Source: Methanoregula sp. (GTDB lineage: Archaea; Halobacteriota; Methanomicrobia; Methanomicrobiales; Methanospirillaceae). Taken from it: DNA of 61,992 nt. Positions 1-8,572 of this stretch are shown piece by piece. The notes below the pieces were generated by a model, which saw nothing but the letters and a program-made list of their open reading frames with translations, searched no databases and was not told the DNA's origin. The translations under genes and the position numbers were made by a program. Location of the stretch: positions 1 through 61,992 of the forward strand of contig JAJRCF010000020.1 in the NCBI GenBank assembly GCA_028679075.1, in the 5' to 3' direction. Every line of letters starts with the position of its first letter. The first letter of the stretch is position 1.

Positions 1-144
1 CATGCCGTTGAAGGATGCGGTCTTCTTGTTGATCTCGTCGACTACGGCCTTCACGTTGATACCGAGGGGCCCGAGCGACGGTCCTAATGGGGGACCTGCC
101 GTTGCCTTTCCGCCGGGTACTAAAACCTCGACCACTTCTGCCAT
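1..144 (-). CDS. rpl11: 50S ribosomal protein L11 (N-terminal part, cut by window edge)
   Basis: The first 48 codons of ribosomal protein L11 lie on the minus strand; the rest is beyond the window. L11 forms part of the GTPase-associated centre of the large subunit. The start [14 protein letters not shown] and the proline/glycine run [13 protein letters not shown] are diagnostic of the N-terminal domain. The gene begins at an ATG at 142-144. In many archaea L11 sits directly behind spt5. Here spt5 is about 9.5 kb upstream on the same strand, so this gene must have its own promoter in 145-234, where TATA-like AATATTTAC can be read on the minus strand. Confidence 0.95.
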   Translation of the reverse strand, partial: MAEVVEVLVPGGKATAGPPLGPSLGPLGINVKAVVDEINKKTASFNGM

Positions 145-163
145 AGTCTTTGCACCATGCCGT

Positions 164-177
164 CCCGTAATAACGGG
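164..177. promoter_or_regulatory. Small hairpin in the L11 upstream region
   Basis: CCCGT-aata-ACGGG is a perfect 5-bp inverted repeat 20 to 33 bases upstream of the L11 start codon, with the palindrome CCAAGCTTGG just beside it at about 180-189. It would lie in a 5' leader if transcription starts further upstream. Whether it is regulatory is unknown. Confidence 0.3.
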
Positions 178-234
178 TTCCAAGCTTGGGTCTGTAAATA
201 TTGATGGCAAGGGAAATAAAGGTGATCGTGGGTG

Positions 235-1146
235 TCAGGGACTGTACGGGTCGTATGGATAAAACTGAGGTTCGTTGTTATAGAGGAACGTACGGAAAAT
301 CCCAATTCCAGGATCGTTGTTCGAGGTAATATTCACGGAATAAAAATTATACGGGATAATTTTTGACTTATTCAGGGAATAATTCCAATAATACCCTGTT
401 TCACCGTGAGATATGGGAATCGTGTAACTCACCTGTTTACCGGAATCTGAAGAGATGGTAAGGAGTAATGTTTCGTCCGGGCCATTTCCTGTATTCACCT
501 GGCCGGAGAACCGGATAGCATTTTCATGTGGATCATTCTCCGGAAGGTTGAGGGTGATGTTTGATTTTGGAATGCCACTGGTGAAAAAAAGACTGGTATT
601 TTCCACCGAACGATCCCCTTCCCCGCTGGCGGAAATGAAATACCCCTGGTCCTTGACAAAGTCATGCTGTGAAGTATTCACCTCCCATGACCAGGTATTG
701 ATGCCGCATTTCCCGGACCTGACCACAACCGTATCGCGCAGACCGTTATGACAGTGACGGACTGAATCGTCAATCGCGATCTGACTCTTCGGGCACGAGT
801 GATAAATGGCTTCAATTATTACAAGGGAAATTGTTTCACCAGCCGGCAGACTGGTAACCCCATCAAACGTGATGGTATCTCCGATATAATGATGAGAGAT
901 GGGATTGATCAGGATGAACGATTCTCCGTTGCCTGGAGGTGATGTCCGGTTACAATCCTCAGATAACGGGACTGGTGCCAGAGTCGTGATAAGGGGAATT
1001 ACAAAAAGAGGAGCAACTGGTGTTGTGGAGACGGTCATATTTCCGGCAGGAACACCCGGTGCAGGGGATGACAGGGTGCAACCGGCAACCAGGATGCTGC
1101 TGATGACGATAACCATGAAGAAAAAAATTTCCCGGCTCACTATCAT
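235..1146 (-). CDS. Secreted lipoprotein of unknown function
   Basis: A 303-residue exported protein. The N-terminus is a hydrophobic signal segment (residues 8-22) ending in the lipobox LVAGC, so Cys23 is the predicted lipidated residue. A Ser/Pro/Thr-rich stalk follows, then two or three beta-rich segments with phrases such as GDTITFDG and IRFSGQV that resemble surface-protein domains of Methanomicrobiales (DUF3821-like). No catalytic motif is visible. The gene runs in the same direction as the next upstream gene (1204-1845), 57 bp apart, so the two may be co-transcribed. The resemblance to DUF3821 is by eye only. Confidence 0.75.
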   Translation of the reverse strand: MIVSREIFFFMVIVISSILVAGCTLSSPAPGVPAGNMTVSTTPVAPLFVIPLITTLAPVPLSEDCNRTSPPGNGESFILINPISHHYIGDTITFDGVTSLPAGETISLVIIEAIYHSCPKSQIAIDDSVRHCHNGLRDTVVVRSGKCGINTWSWEVNTSQHDFVKDQGYFISASGEGDRSVENTSLFFTSGIPKSNITLNLPENDPHENAIRFSGQVNTGNGPDETLLLTISSDSGKQVSYTIPISHGETGYYWNYSLNKSKIIPYNFYSVNITSNNDPGIGIFRTFLYNNEPQFYPYDPYSP

Positions 1147-1203
1147 GGGAGCACCGGATTTTTTTTAGAGCAATCGTGGAGTTTCATTAAAAAGCTCCGG
1201 AGT

Positions 1204-1845
1204 CTAGAGTCTCCCTGACAGTTCAATCGGTGTCCCGGGCAGGAAGGCGAGTGGCGTCGTACCAAGGATGATGAAATCACGGCTGCAATTATCCGCAGGA
1301 ACGATATCGACCACGAACTTCTGGTTCGGGCCCAGGACCGGTGTACCGGGGCCCATTTTTTCCATATCCAGTTCAACGGTTGCTATCTCGTCGCCTTCCA
1401 GGACTGAGTTGTTGAGATCGCCCGGAAGCATTCCCGGCAACAGGATCTTTTTCTGGCAGGTCACCCGGACGCCCGGGTCACCGGCCCGGACGGTCTTCAT
1501 CGCATAGCGGTTTGAGAGGGTGTACGTAATATTCGAAATTTCGTGCACCGGCTCTCCCGGCGCGAGGCTGAACCGGAACGAGAGATTGGAGATTGTTATA
1601 AAAGATGACGGGTACAGGACAACAGGCCCCTGTGAGTCAGCAAAAAACCCGCACTGGGGAACGCTCCCGTGATTTTTTTCCCATGCCGCTTTTTCCCAGA
1701 GCGTTGCATCATCTTCTGGGGGGTACTGGCCGAGGGAGTGGGAATACCGCGCGATTCCGGGAAGGTTCACGTTGAACACGATCGCAACAAGGATGCCAGC
1801 GATGACGATGAGGATCAAAGCAATCGCAAGTTTTGATCGTTCCAT
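1204..1845 (-). CDS. Membrane-anchored archaellin-like domain protein
   Basis: A 213-residue protein with one N-terminal membrane helix (residues 6-24) and an extracytoplasmic beta-rich domain. The phrases ISNLSFRFSLAPGEP and VLEGDEIATVELDM, followed by LGPNQKFVVDI, resemble the C-terminal domain of archaeal flagellins. The N-terminus lacks a clear K/R-G class III signal peptidase site, which argues against a canonical filament subunit; it may be a minor pilin or a fixed surface protein. No archaellum genes lie nearby. An AT-rich promoter-like stretch (TAAATATTTTTTT on the minus strand) lies upstream. Confidence 0.6.
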   Translation of the reverse strand: MERSKLAIALILIVIAGILVAIVFNVNLPGIARYSHSLGQYPPEDDATLWEKAAWEKNHGSVPQCGFFADSQGPVVLYPSSFITISNLSFRFSLAPGEPVHEISNITYTLSNRYAMKTVRAGDPGVRVTCQKKILLPGMLPGDLNNSVLEGDEIATVELDMEKMGPGTPVLGPNQKFVVDIVPADNCSRDFIILGTTPLAFLPGTPIELSGRL

Positions 1846-2529
1846 GGTATCCGACCGTAAGATGTCTTTGAAATTATTGATTGAAAAAAATATTTATTTT
1901 ATTTTTGTCATCGGACAACGGCAGGTGGATGAACTCCCCCGGGGACTTTGGGGGTTGTGAGAACCACCTGTCCGGCCCTTCGAAGATCCCTTCCGTACGC
2001 AACGGAGACCATTTTAGCCCCCGTTTCGCCGTCTCGGGCCCTTTTTCATGTCTTAATCACGGAATACCATGTCCATTATTTTAAGATTCGGCCATTTCTA
2101 GCCCGGATGACCGTAAAAGCAGGCAGATTGCGCCCGGAAAAGTGTCTCTTTAGGCCTCTTTGGTCGCACGATCTCCCCTCAAAACAGACTCCGGCAAATG
2201 CCCGAAAACCGGAAGAAAATCACCCAGCAAAAAGACGCTCATAGATGCGTTCCTGCAGGCGTTTTCCCCTACTCCTAAAGGTAAGTCCGATCCCTGCAGG
2301 TTTTTGCCTTCCAAAAGCGTACAATAACATATTATTTCACGCCAGAATTATCGTCCTTTTGACGTAAAAACCGGTTAAATTGCGTATTTTAAAAACATGA
2401 GCAAAACTGTACCCGTTTTTGCACATATTTCCGGAACGGGGTCTCTGAAAAGGGCAATCCGGGGCCTTAACGTGCCCGGATTGGCTCTTGGGAGCGCATC
2501 TCTCACAACCAGAGAAACCGGGGTGTATT
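1846..2529. other. 684-bp intergenic region without a convincing gene
   Basis: No open frame here has gene-like composition. The region carries the promoter of the upstream-oriented gene 1204-1845 near 1880-1905, the imperfect hairpin at 1912-1974, a second small hairpin TCCGT-acgca-ACGGA near 1999-2013, and an AT-rich segment near 2320-2400. The 3' end of the propeller-like gene borders it. Confidence 0.6.
1912..1974. repeat. Imperfect long hairpin in intergenic DNA
   Basis: The outer arms are CGGAC plus AGGTGG (1912-1916 and 1923-1928) against CCACCTGTCCG (1964-1974): 11 base pairs with a 6-nt bulge. A nested inner stem pairs CCCCC (1936-1940) with GGGGG (1950-1954). It lies 67 to 129 bp upstream of the start at 1845. 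It could be a terminator-type structure, an RNA element or an operator; the sequence alone does not decide. Confidence 0.45.
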
Positions 2530-3726
2530 CTACAGGCAGGAGAGAATCTTCTCCCTTTGTCTGGCCGACCCGAGCACGACAGCGCCTCCGTCGGGAGTCG
2601 GGGCAATCCGGAGGACCCCGTTCCAGTCAGAAGGAACCGGCGTCTGCCATACAAACTGCCCGTCGTCCCTCATCCTCACGATAAGATGCGGGGTGCCATA
2701 ACCGTACGACGATCCTGCATCCTTCCCGCGGAAGCGGGCGGCAAAATAATCCTGGCCGGAGATATGTGTTATGGGCCGGGAAATATCCGGCATCCGCTGC
2801 TGCAGGACCGTGCCGTTGTCATCGAATGTGACGGAAAATGTTTCCATGATATTCACCGGTGGCGTGCCGGACATCCGGGCCGATTCGTAAAAAACATCAA
2901 ACGTTCCCGGCCGGACCTCAGCCATCAGGACCGGCCGGTTGTCCCAGGACTGCCCGAGCGTTGCATTCCACACGACCCTCCCGGCACTGTCGAACCGGAA
3001 GTAATTGAGTTCCCGCACATCATCCGCGTATCCCGCGATAAGGCAGCCGCCATCGGACGCGGGGAGGAGCGATCGTTCGTGAAGAGCGATGAGGGGAAGG
3101 GCATCGCGCCTCCAGTGTTCGCGGCCATCAGGACCGAGTTTCATCAGCGTGGAGTTCCTTCTGCTGAGATTTTCTGCCAGCACAAAGAACCCGCCATTGT
3201 GAGCGGGTGCAATGAACGAGGAATACGAATCGTCCGCAAACGGGATCTCGCGACTGACGTTCCCGTCCGCACCCAGGACAAGGATTTTCCCGGGGAAGAT
3301 CGTCCCGGCAAATAACCCTCCGGCCGGATCCGGGAAGAGACCCGTGAACCCCCCGTGGTATTCCGGATACCACCGGTCCCATTCCACCCCTCCGCTGCTG
3401 TTGAGCCGGATGAGCCGGGCCGCCGGCGGATCGGCCCGGAAATCGTTTCGTCCTGACAGGACATACCCGCCATCGGGAGCGGGGACAATCTCGTTCGCCG
3501 GGTCGTCCGCCCCGCTGTCAATCCGCGTTTTCCATTGCACGCTCCCAGTTGCATCGAGTTTCATGACCTGGATATCCGCTGGCGGGAGTCCGCACTGCGC
3601 TGTGGAAAAAACTGTCGTGAAATTGACGATGAGCAGGTACGCCGCAATCCCGCACGCGATGCCGATGAGAATCGCCGGGAGCCATTTTCGCGGGATCTCC
3701 CGGTGCAGCTTGTCGCGCAATGTCAT
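2530..3726 (-). CDS. Membrane-anchored beta-propeller-like protein
   Basis: A 398-residue protein with one N-terminal membrane helix (residues 17-36) and a large outside domain. The domain repeats a blade-like pattern built on D-x-x-G-x-x-x-W and PDGGYVLSG / PAPDGG phrases, for example KLDATGSVQWKTRI, LNSSGGVEWDRWY and FDSAGRVVWNATL. This is typical of PQQ-like or Kelch-like propellers found as surface proteins in methanogens. No enzyme motif was recognised. The ATG at 3726 gives a short basic cytoplasmic tail before the helix, which fits a signal anchor. Confidence 0.7.
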   Translation of the reverse strand: MTLRDKLHREIPRKWLPAILIGIACGIAAYLLIVNFTTVFSTAQCGLPPADIQVMKLDATGSVQWKTRIDSGADDPANEIVPAPDGGYVLSGRNDFRADPPAARLIRLNSSGGVEWDRWYPEYHGGFTGLFPDPAGGLFAGTIFPGKILVLGADGNVSREIPFADDSYSSFIAPAHNGGFFVLAENLSRRNSTLMKLGPDGREHWRRDALPLIALHERSLLPASDGGCLIAGYADDVRELNYFRFDSAGRVVWNATLGQSWDNRPVLMAEVRPGTFDVFYESARMSGTPPVNIMETFSVTFDDNGTVLQQRMPDISRPITHISGQDYFAARFRGKDAGSSYGYGTPHLIVRMRDDGQFVWQTPVPSDWNGVLRIAPTPDGGAVVLGSARQREKILSCL

Positions 3727-3823
3727 GTGTTCCCCATATCATGAAATAAATAATTATCTGTTTTCTAAAATTATTCAGAATAATGAGGCACGAGAAACGC
3801 AATAATCGTTACCAAATGATCCC

Positions 3824-4372
3824 TCATCGGCCAGCGGTGTATTCCCCTGCAAGCATCCCATAATACCGGGTCGACCGCCAGTGGTCCCGCAGCCAGACAT
3901 GCTCGCGGAGCGTGCCTTCGTACGCGAGGCCACCCTTTTCCAGCACATGGGCCGACGCGACATTGAGCTCATCGCACTTCCCGTACACCCGGTGCAGGGA
4001 TAGTTTGTCGAACCCGAACGCGAGAAGCGCCCGGAGAATCTCCGATGCGTACCCGTTCTTCCAGTACTCCGGCAGCAGGACACAGCCGACTTCCGCGGTG
4101 GATGTCTGGTCGGGATCGATCTCGATGAAGACAAGTCCGGCAAATGCTCCCGTCCCCGGTATCCGGACAGCGAGCTGGTAATCCATCCGGTCTTCCCGCT
4201 GCGATTCATCGATCGCGTGCCTGAGGAACGCAGCGACCTGTTCATCGTTCTCCAGCCAGATCAGGACGTACTTCATGACATTGCGGTCCCGGGCAATGCG
4301 CTGGATGCTGGCGAGATCTTCCCGGGTCAGGTCATCGAGAAGCAGCCGTTTTGTTGTAAGGGAAAAAACCAT
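3824..4372 (-). CDS. GNAT N-acetyltransferase, RimJ/RimL type
   Basis: A 182-residue acetyl-CoA-dependent acetyltransferase. The opening TTKRLLLDDLTREDL is typical of the RimJ/RimL group that acetylates ribosomal protein N-termini or small amines. The acetyl-CoA loop region follows EVGCVLLPEYWKNGYASE, and the end ANVASAHVLEKGGLAYEGTLRE pattern (NVASAHVLEKGG) is the usual C-terminal motif. I place the start at the ATG at 4372 because GAGGAG precedes it by 8 bases; an upstream in-frame ATG at 4408 would add 12 unlike residues. The true substrate is unknown. Confidence 0.85.
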   Translation of the reverse strand: MVFSLTTKRLLLDDLTREDLASIQRIARDRNVMKYVLIWLENDEQVAAFLRHAIDESQREDRMDYQLAVRIPGTGAFAGLVFIEIDPDQTSTAEVGCVLLPEYWKNGYASEILRALLAFGFDKLSLHRVYGKCDELNVASAHVLEKGGLAYEGTLREHVWLRDHWRSTRYYGMLAGEYTAGR

Positions 4373-4639
4373 GTCAGTAGCTCCTCGGGTACACTTACGG
4401 TGAAACATTTTCTCCGGGAAGATATACGCGAGGTTGATCCGGATGGGACATAAACCCGCTGGTGAGTGAAAAAAAACCGGCAGTTATCATGGATTATTTG
4501 TATGCCCGGAGCCGCGGAAAGTCTTTTTTTATTTTCCCTGCATACCACATTCACGCTCCTGTAATTGCCTGAAATTTCCGGAAATCCTATAAGCAGGTTT
4601 CATAAATAGCCATCGACATATCTACCCGTAGTGGTGATT

Positions 4640-5140
4640 ATGGCAGCAGAAAAACCCAGACTCATGAACACGGTCTCGATACTCACGCGGCGGCTGAAGG
4701 AAGGAAAGACCTACGAGGATTTCCGCAGGGCGTGGTTTCACACCACGGGATTCGGCGTCGAGGGAAAGGAAAGGGAAGGGAGCAGCGCCCGGCTGCTCAC
4801 GTTCATCAATGTGTTCGACCCGAGGGAGGTCATCGTGCTGGGCTTTACGACAACAACGCTCGAACAGCTGAAAGATGCGCTGGACATCGATGTGAAAGTC
4901 CGGGGCGAGAATCCCCTTGACGATGTGATCGAACCGGCAATCGGCAGGTCCTTCGCGATCCAGGTCGCTGACGACGATTTCACTGCCGCGGGAAATATTC
5001 CCTACCAGCCGGCAACCATTGGCGGGAAGAAGACCGATATGGAAGAGCTCGAGACGGACAGGCTGGCGATACAGGTACTCTACGCAGCTGCGTCAAATAA
5101 ACGCGATACGGTGAACGAGGCACGCAGGCAAAAAAGATAA
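4640..5140 (+). CDS. Conserved-looking protein of unknown function
   Basis: A 166-residue soluble protein. The N-terminal half (RRLKEGKTYEDFRRAWFHTTGFG) followed by short alternating strands and helices (FINVFDPREVIVLGF) suggests a small ferredoxin-like or dimeric alpha/beta-barrel fold, but I do not recognise the family. The C-terminus is charged. The start may be the ATG at 4640 or the GTG at 4631, which would put the ribosome-binding GGTGAT inside the coding frame. It stands alone, divergent from the acetyltransferase gene and followed by the tandem repeat. Confidence 0.6.
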   Translation: MAAEKPRLMNTVSILTRRLKEGKTYEDFRRAWFHTTGFGVEGKEREGSSARLLTFINVFDPREVIVLGFTTTTLEQLKDALDIDVKVRGENPLDDVIEPAIGRSFAIQVADDDFTAAGNIPYQPATIGGKKTDMEELETDRLAIQVLYAAASNKRDTVNEARRQKR

Positions 5141-5189
5141 AGGTTTCCGGCTCTTTTTAAAATTTTTTTCGGGGGATATTTTCGGAGGA

Positions 5190-5350
5190 GATTATCTCAC
5201 CCTTTTAATGTTCTTCAGTGGGAGCTGGTCGAAGAATCCGAAGGATATTACCTCACCCTTTTAATGTTCTTCAGTGGGAGCTGGTCGAAGAATCCGAAGG
5301 ATATTACCTCACCCTTTTAATGTTCTTCAGTGGGAGCTGGTCGAAGAATC
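5190..5350. repeat. Three tandem copies of a 56-bp unit
   Basis: The string AATGTTCTTCAGTGGGAGCT starts at 5207, 5263 and 5319, giving an exact 56-bp period; the first copy has a slightly divergent left edge. The unit contains ATCC-gaa-GGAT, a short inverted repeat. Since 56 is not a multiple of three, the array is not coding, although it happens to be open in all plus frames. It sits in the leader region of the sensor gene starting at 5497. Confidence 0.9.
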
Positions 5351-5393
5351 CTTCGGATTCTTCTCCAGCCTGCCCTTCCCTTCGGGAACGGCA
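5343..5393. repeat. Two adjacent hairpins closing the tandem array
   Basis: The last repeat copy ends in GAAGAATCC-ttc-GGATTCTTC (5343-5363), a perfect 9-bp stem. It is followed by CTGCCcTTCCC-ttc-GGGAAcGGCAG (5369-5393), an 11-bp stem with one mismatch. Both have the same TTC loop. They could act as a terminator or protect a leader RNA about 100 bases before the start codon at 5497. Confidence 0.6.
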
Positions 5394-5496
5394 GTCTACC
5401 AAAAGAATAAAAGTCCCGGGACACTATCACAAACAAACCAATCATGGAGTTCCATCACTATACCGGCAGCACCACGGCAGGGCGGCAGGTTTGCGC

Positions 5497-7230
5497 ATGA
5501 ATACTTCTCCTTTGCATACGAGCAGGAAGGCATCCCGGGTACAGAGAATCTTCTTCCTGGCGGTTGCCATCCTCCTCTTCACCGCACTTTTCTCTCCCGT
5601 TGTTGCCGCACGCGACGTCAGGGTGGCCCTCCCCGAGCTCAGGCCTTCGGTCTTCACCAATGACCAGGGAGAGCCGGCGGGGTTGTTTGTCGAGATCATT
5701 CAGGACATTGCCAGGAGAGAGGGCTGGAACATCATCTGGGTGAAAGGGTCACTCCAGGAGAGCTGGACCCGCCTTGCCACGGGAGAAATAGACCTCCTGA
5801 TGGGTGTGGCCGAAACACCGGAACGGCAGGCGCTCTATGATTTCAACCATGAGCCGGTGCTCTCTGCCTGGTCACAGATCTATACCCGCCCCGGGTCCGG
5901 GATCAACACCATCCTGGACCTTGAGGGGAAACGGATCGCAATGCTCAGGGGGGATGTCAACGGGATCGAGTTCCGGGATTATGCCAAAAAGTTCGATATC
6001 AATGCAACCTACCTTGAGAAAGATACACTCGATGAGGCCTTTGCCGCAACCGCTGCAGGAGAGGCGGATGCTATCGTGGGCTTCAGCCTTGCCGGCGAAC
6101 AGTCAGTCAATAAGTACGGCCTTGCCGACACATCCGTGATGTTCAATCCCTCATCGCTGCTCTTTGCCGTACCGAAAGGAACAAACCAGGACATACTTCT
6201 TGCCACAGACCGGTACCTTGCCGAAGGAAAAGCCGACCCGTCCTCCGTGTACAGCAGCACGATGCAGAAATGGTTCGGCATGAAGGGTACAAGCGGGATT
6301 ATCCCTGCCTATATCCTGTGGGGCATTGCCATCATCGCCGGCCTTGCCGGTCTCTTCGTGATCATGAGCGTTATACTCCGGCGCGAAGTCCGGAAGAAGA
6401 CCGCAGAACTGTCCCGGCAGAACGTGGAACTGCAGGCAGAGGTCGCGAAACGCAAGCGGACGGAGGCCGAGCTGTCCCAGAAAAATGAGGACCTCCAGGC
6501 TGCCTACGAGGAACTGGCCACGATAGAGGAGGAACTGCGGTTCCATTACCAGGAACTCGGGAAGAGCGAACAGGCGCTCCGTCAGGCAAGAAAAAAATTA
6601 AACGTCCTGAACACGCTCACCTTCCAGGATATCCAGAGCGGGGTCTTTGCCCTCAATGGCTATATGGACCTGGCAAAGAGAGCCGGGTCAGGTGAAGCTT
6701 TGGCCGGATACCTGGGAAAAGCGGAGGCCACCCTTCTTACGGTCAGGAATTCATTGCGCTTTGCAAAAAAATACCAGGACATGGGGATGAGCCAGCCCCG
6801 CTGGCATGACGTGAACTATACCCTGATCTATGCAATCTCCCACCTGGACTTTTCCCGGATCTCACGGACCGTGGCCCTGGACGGCCTTGAGATCTATGCC
6901 GATCCCCTGCTGGAGAATGTCTTCCTGACCGTTATGGAAAACATGGTCGTGCACACGGCCGGGGCAACGAAGGTCTCCGTCACGTACCGGAACAATACGG
7001 ACAAGAGTATCACGGTCCTGATCGAGGATGACGGCCCCGGCATCCCGGCAGCAGACAAGGAGAAGATCTTCGGGCGGGGATACCAGAAAAACGACGACAC
7101 CAGCCTCTTCCTTGCCCGGGAGATCCTCTCGATAACGGACATCACCATAACAGAGACCGGAGAACCGGGCGCCGGGTCACGGTTCGAGATCAGGGTGCCG
7201 GAAGGGAAATACCGGTTCGGCGAACCGTAA
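5497..7230 (+). CDS. Sensor kinase-like protein with periplasmic SBP_bac_3 domain; phosphoacceptor His absent
   Basis: A 577-residue membrane sensor. A signal segment (residues 11-31) leads to an extracytoplasmic solute-binding domain of the amino-acid/polar-ligand family 3 type (about 36-260), then a membrane helix (about 270-290), a long coiled coil (300-365), a dimerisation region and an HATPase_c domain. The usual H-box T-R-H-D of this kinase group reads T-F-Q-D here, with Gln377 in place of His. The N-box is ENMVVHT and the G1 box is DDGPGIP, but the G2 region (DDTSLFL) lacks its glycines. The ATG at 5497 gives the signal peptide directly. Signalling without its own phosphoacceptor, perhaps by heterodimer or protein contact, is my inference. 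Confidence 0.85.
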   Translation: MNTSPLHTSRKASRVQRIFFLAVAILLFTALFSPVVAARDVRVALPELRPSVFTNDQGEPAGLFVEIIQDIARREGWNIIWVKGSLQESWTRLATGEIDLLMGVAETPERQALYDFNHEPVLSAWSQIYTRPGSGINTILDLEGKRIAMLRGDVNGIEFRDYAKKFDINATYLEKDTLDEAFAATAAGEADAIVGFSLAGEQSVNKYGLADTSVMFNPSSLLFAVPKGTNQDILLATDRYLAEGKADPSSVYSSTMQKWFGMKGTSGIIPAYILWGIAIIAGLAGLFVIMSVILRREVRKKTAELSRQNVELQAEVAKRKRTEAELSQKNEDLQAAYEELATIEEELRFHYQELGKSEQALRQARKKLNVLNTLTFQDIQSGVFALNGYMDLAKRAGSGEALAGYLGKAEATLLTVRNSLRFAKKYQDMGMSQPRWHDVNYTLIYAISHLDFSRISRTVALDGLEIYADPLLENVFLTVMENMVVHTAGATKVSVTYRNNTDKSITVLIEDDGPGIPAADKEKIFGRGYQKNDDTSLFLAREILSITDITITETGEPGAGSRFEIRVPEGKYRFGEP

Positions 7231-7321
7231 CAGGAACAATCCCCGGATCGAAGCGACAGCCATTTAACTCCCGTGAATCTACCTTTTTCATTCAATACCG
7301 GGCAGCACCTGAACACATCCC

Positions 7322-8533
7322 ATGAACCACATCCTTTATGTCGATGACGAACCCGCCCTGCTGGAGATTGGTAAACTTTTCCTTGAGAGCGAAGGGGAAT
7401 TTTCTGTTGACACGGCCCCGTCCGCCATCAGGGCACTCGACCTCTTAAAGTCCGGGCAGTATGACGCGATTGTCTCGGATTACCTGATGCGGGAAATGGA
7501 CGGCATCACGTTTTTGAAAACTCTTCGGGCGGGCGGCAACACCACGCCATTTATCGTTTTCACCGGCAGGGGACGCGAAGAGGTGGTCATCGAGGCGCTC
7601 AACAGCGGTGCTGATTTTTATCTCCAGAAAGGTGGCGACCCGGAACCCCAGTTTACTGAACTGTCGCACAAGATCCTCCATGCCATCTCGCGCAGACAGG
7701 CAGACCTGGCCCGGGAGAAAAGCGAACGGGATTACCGTCATCTCATCGAACATGCCGGTGAAGCGATCTCTGTCGTGCAGGATGAACTGCTCCGGATGAT
7801 CAACCCGAAGGCAGCCGAACTGTCCGGGTACCCGGAACAGGAACTGCTCAACCAGCCATTTGCCCGGTTCGTCCATCCGGACGATCGAGGCCGGCTGCTG
7901 GACAGGTTCAGGAAGCGTATCGCCGGGTCCACCGTCCCCGCCCACTATACCTTCCGGATCATCCGCAGGGATGAGACAATCCGGTGGGTTGAACTGAACG
8001 TGGTTGCTATCACCTGGGATGGACGCCCTGCCATCCTGAACTTCATGACCGATATCACCGACCGTAAACTCGCAGAGGATGCACTCAGGGAGAGCGAGGA
8101 GCGGTACCGCCAGTTCTTTAAGACAACGCTGGACTGCGTGTTCATCACAACTCCTGAGGGCCGGTATATTGATTTTAATGATGCGCTGATGGAGACCCTG
8201 GGGTATACGAGCCGTGAAGAGACGTTTTCCATCGATGTTGCTTCCACCTATGCAGACCCGGAAGAACGCGTCACATTCCTTGAGCAGGTCATACGGGAGG
8301 GTTTTATTAAGGAACATCCTCTCCGGTTCAGGAAACAGGACGGTACGGTCATTGATGCGCTCATCTCTATCGTCAGCCTGAAAAATCCTGATGGCTCCCC
8401 CAAGTCATTTATCGGGACCGTCAGGGACATCACCGACAGGAACCGTACCGGAACGGTGATAAGGAAGAGCAATGACCGGTACCGCCGTATTTTTTTAAAG
8501 CGCCTGAAGATCTGTTCTGCACCAGTGACATGA
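7322..8533 (+). CDS. REC-PAS-PAS protein, truncated at its 3' end
   Basis: A 403-residue protein: response-regulator receiver (1-120, phosphoacceptor Asp53 in VSDYLMREMDG), then two PAS domains (about 130-245 and 255-370) and the first residues of a third. It starts 91 bp after the sensor gene and is probably its partner. At 8489-8499 the run ATTTTTTTAAAG breaks the frame; in the neighbouring frame the reading continues FFKAPEDLFCTSDMNG, the usual start of a PAS domain. Even so, that frame runs directly into the convergent CDF gene. No kinase domain remains, unlike the similar protein at 31607-36469. It may still function as a receiver-sensor adaptor. Confidence 0.8.
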   Translation: MNHILYVDDEPALLEIGKLFLESEGEFSVDTAPSAIRALDLLKSGQYDAIVSDYLMREMDGITFLKTLRAGGNTTPFIVFTGRGREEVVIEALNSGADFYLQKGGDPEPQFTELSHKILHAISRRQADLAREKSERDYRHLIEHAGEAISVVQDELLRMINPKAAELSGYPEQELLNQPFARFVHPDDRGRLLDRFRKRIAGSTVPAHYTFRIIRRDETIRWVELNVVAITWDGRPAILNFMTDITDRKLAEDALRESEERYRQFFKTTLDCVFITTPEGRYIDFNDALMETLGYTSREETFSIDVASTYADPEERVTFLEQVIREGFIKEHPLRFRKQDGTVIDALISIVSLKNPDGSPKSFIGTVRDITDRNRTGTVIRKSNDRYRRIFLKRLKICSAPVT

Positions 8534-8572
8534 ACGGGCCTGTCACAGTATCCCCACGTGAACAGCCGGATA

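Noticed and set aside
1990..2020. Shared RNA motif between the hairpins near 2000 and 42035
   Set aside because: Both contain TCCGT...ACGGAG, but the rest does not align; likely coincidence.
2397..2684. 95-codon plus-strand frame starting MSKTVPVFAHISG
   Set aside because: It runs antisense through the 3' end of the propeller-like gene, and its second half has shadow-type Arg/Ser-rich composition.
5190..5350. CRISPR-like array
   Set aside because: The 56-bp units are directly contiguous with no unique spacers, and no cas gene is nearby.
5218..5496. N-terminal extension of the sensor protein through the tandem repeats
   Set aside because: The signal peptide begins at the ATG at 5497; the extension is repeat DNA read in shifting frames.
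8480..8500. Programmed frameshift at the T7A3 run
   Set aside because: The shifted frame yields only a few PAS-like residues before entering the antisense of the CDF gene, so decay is simpler.
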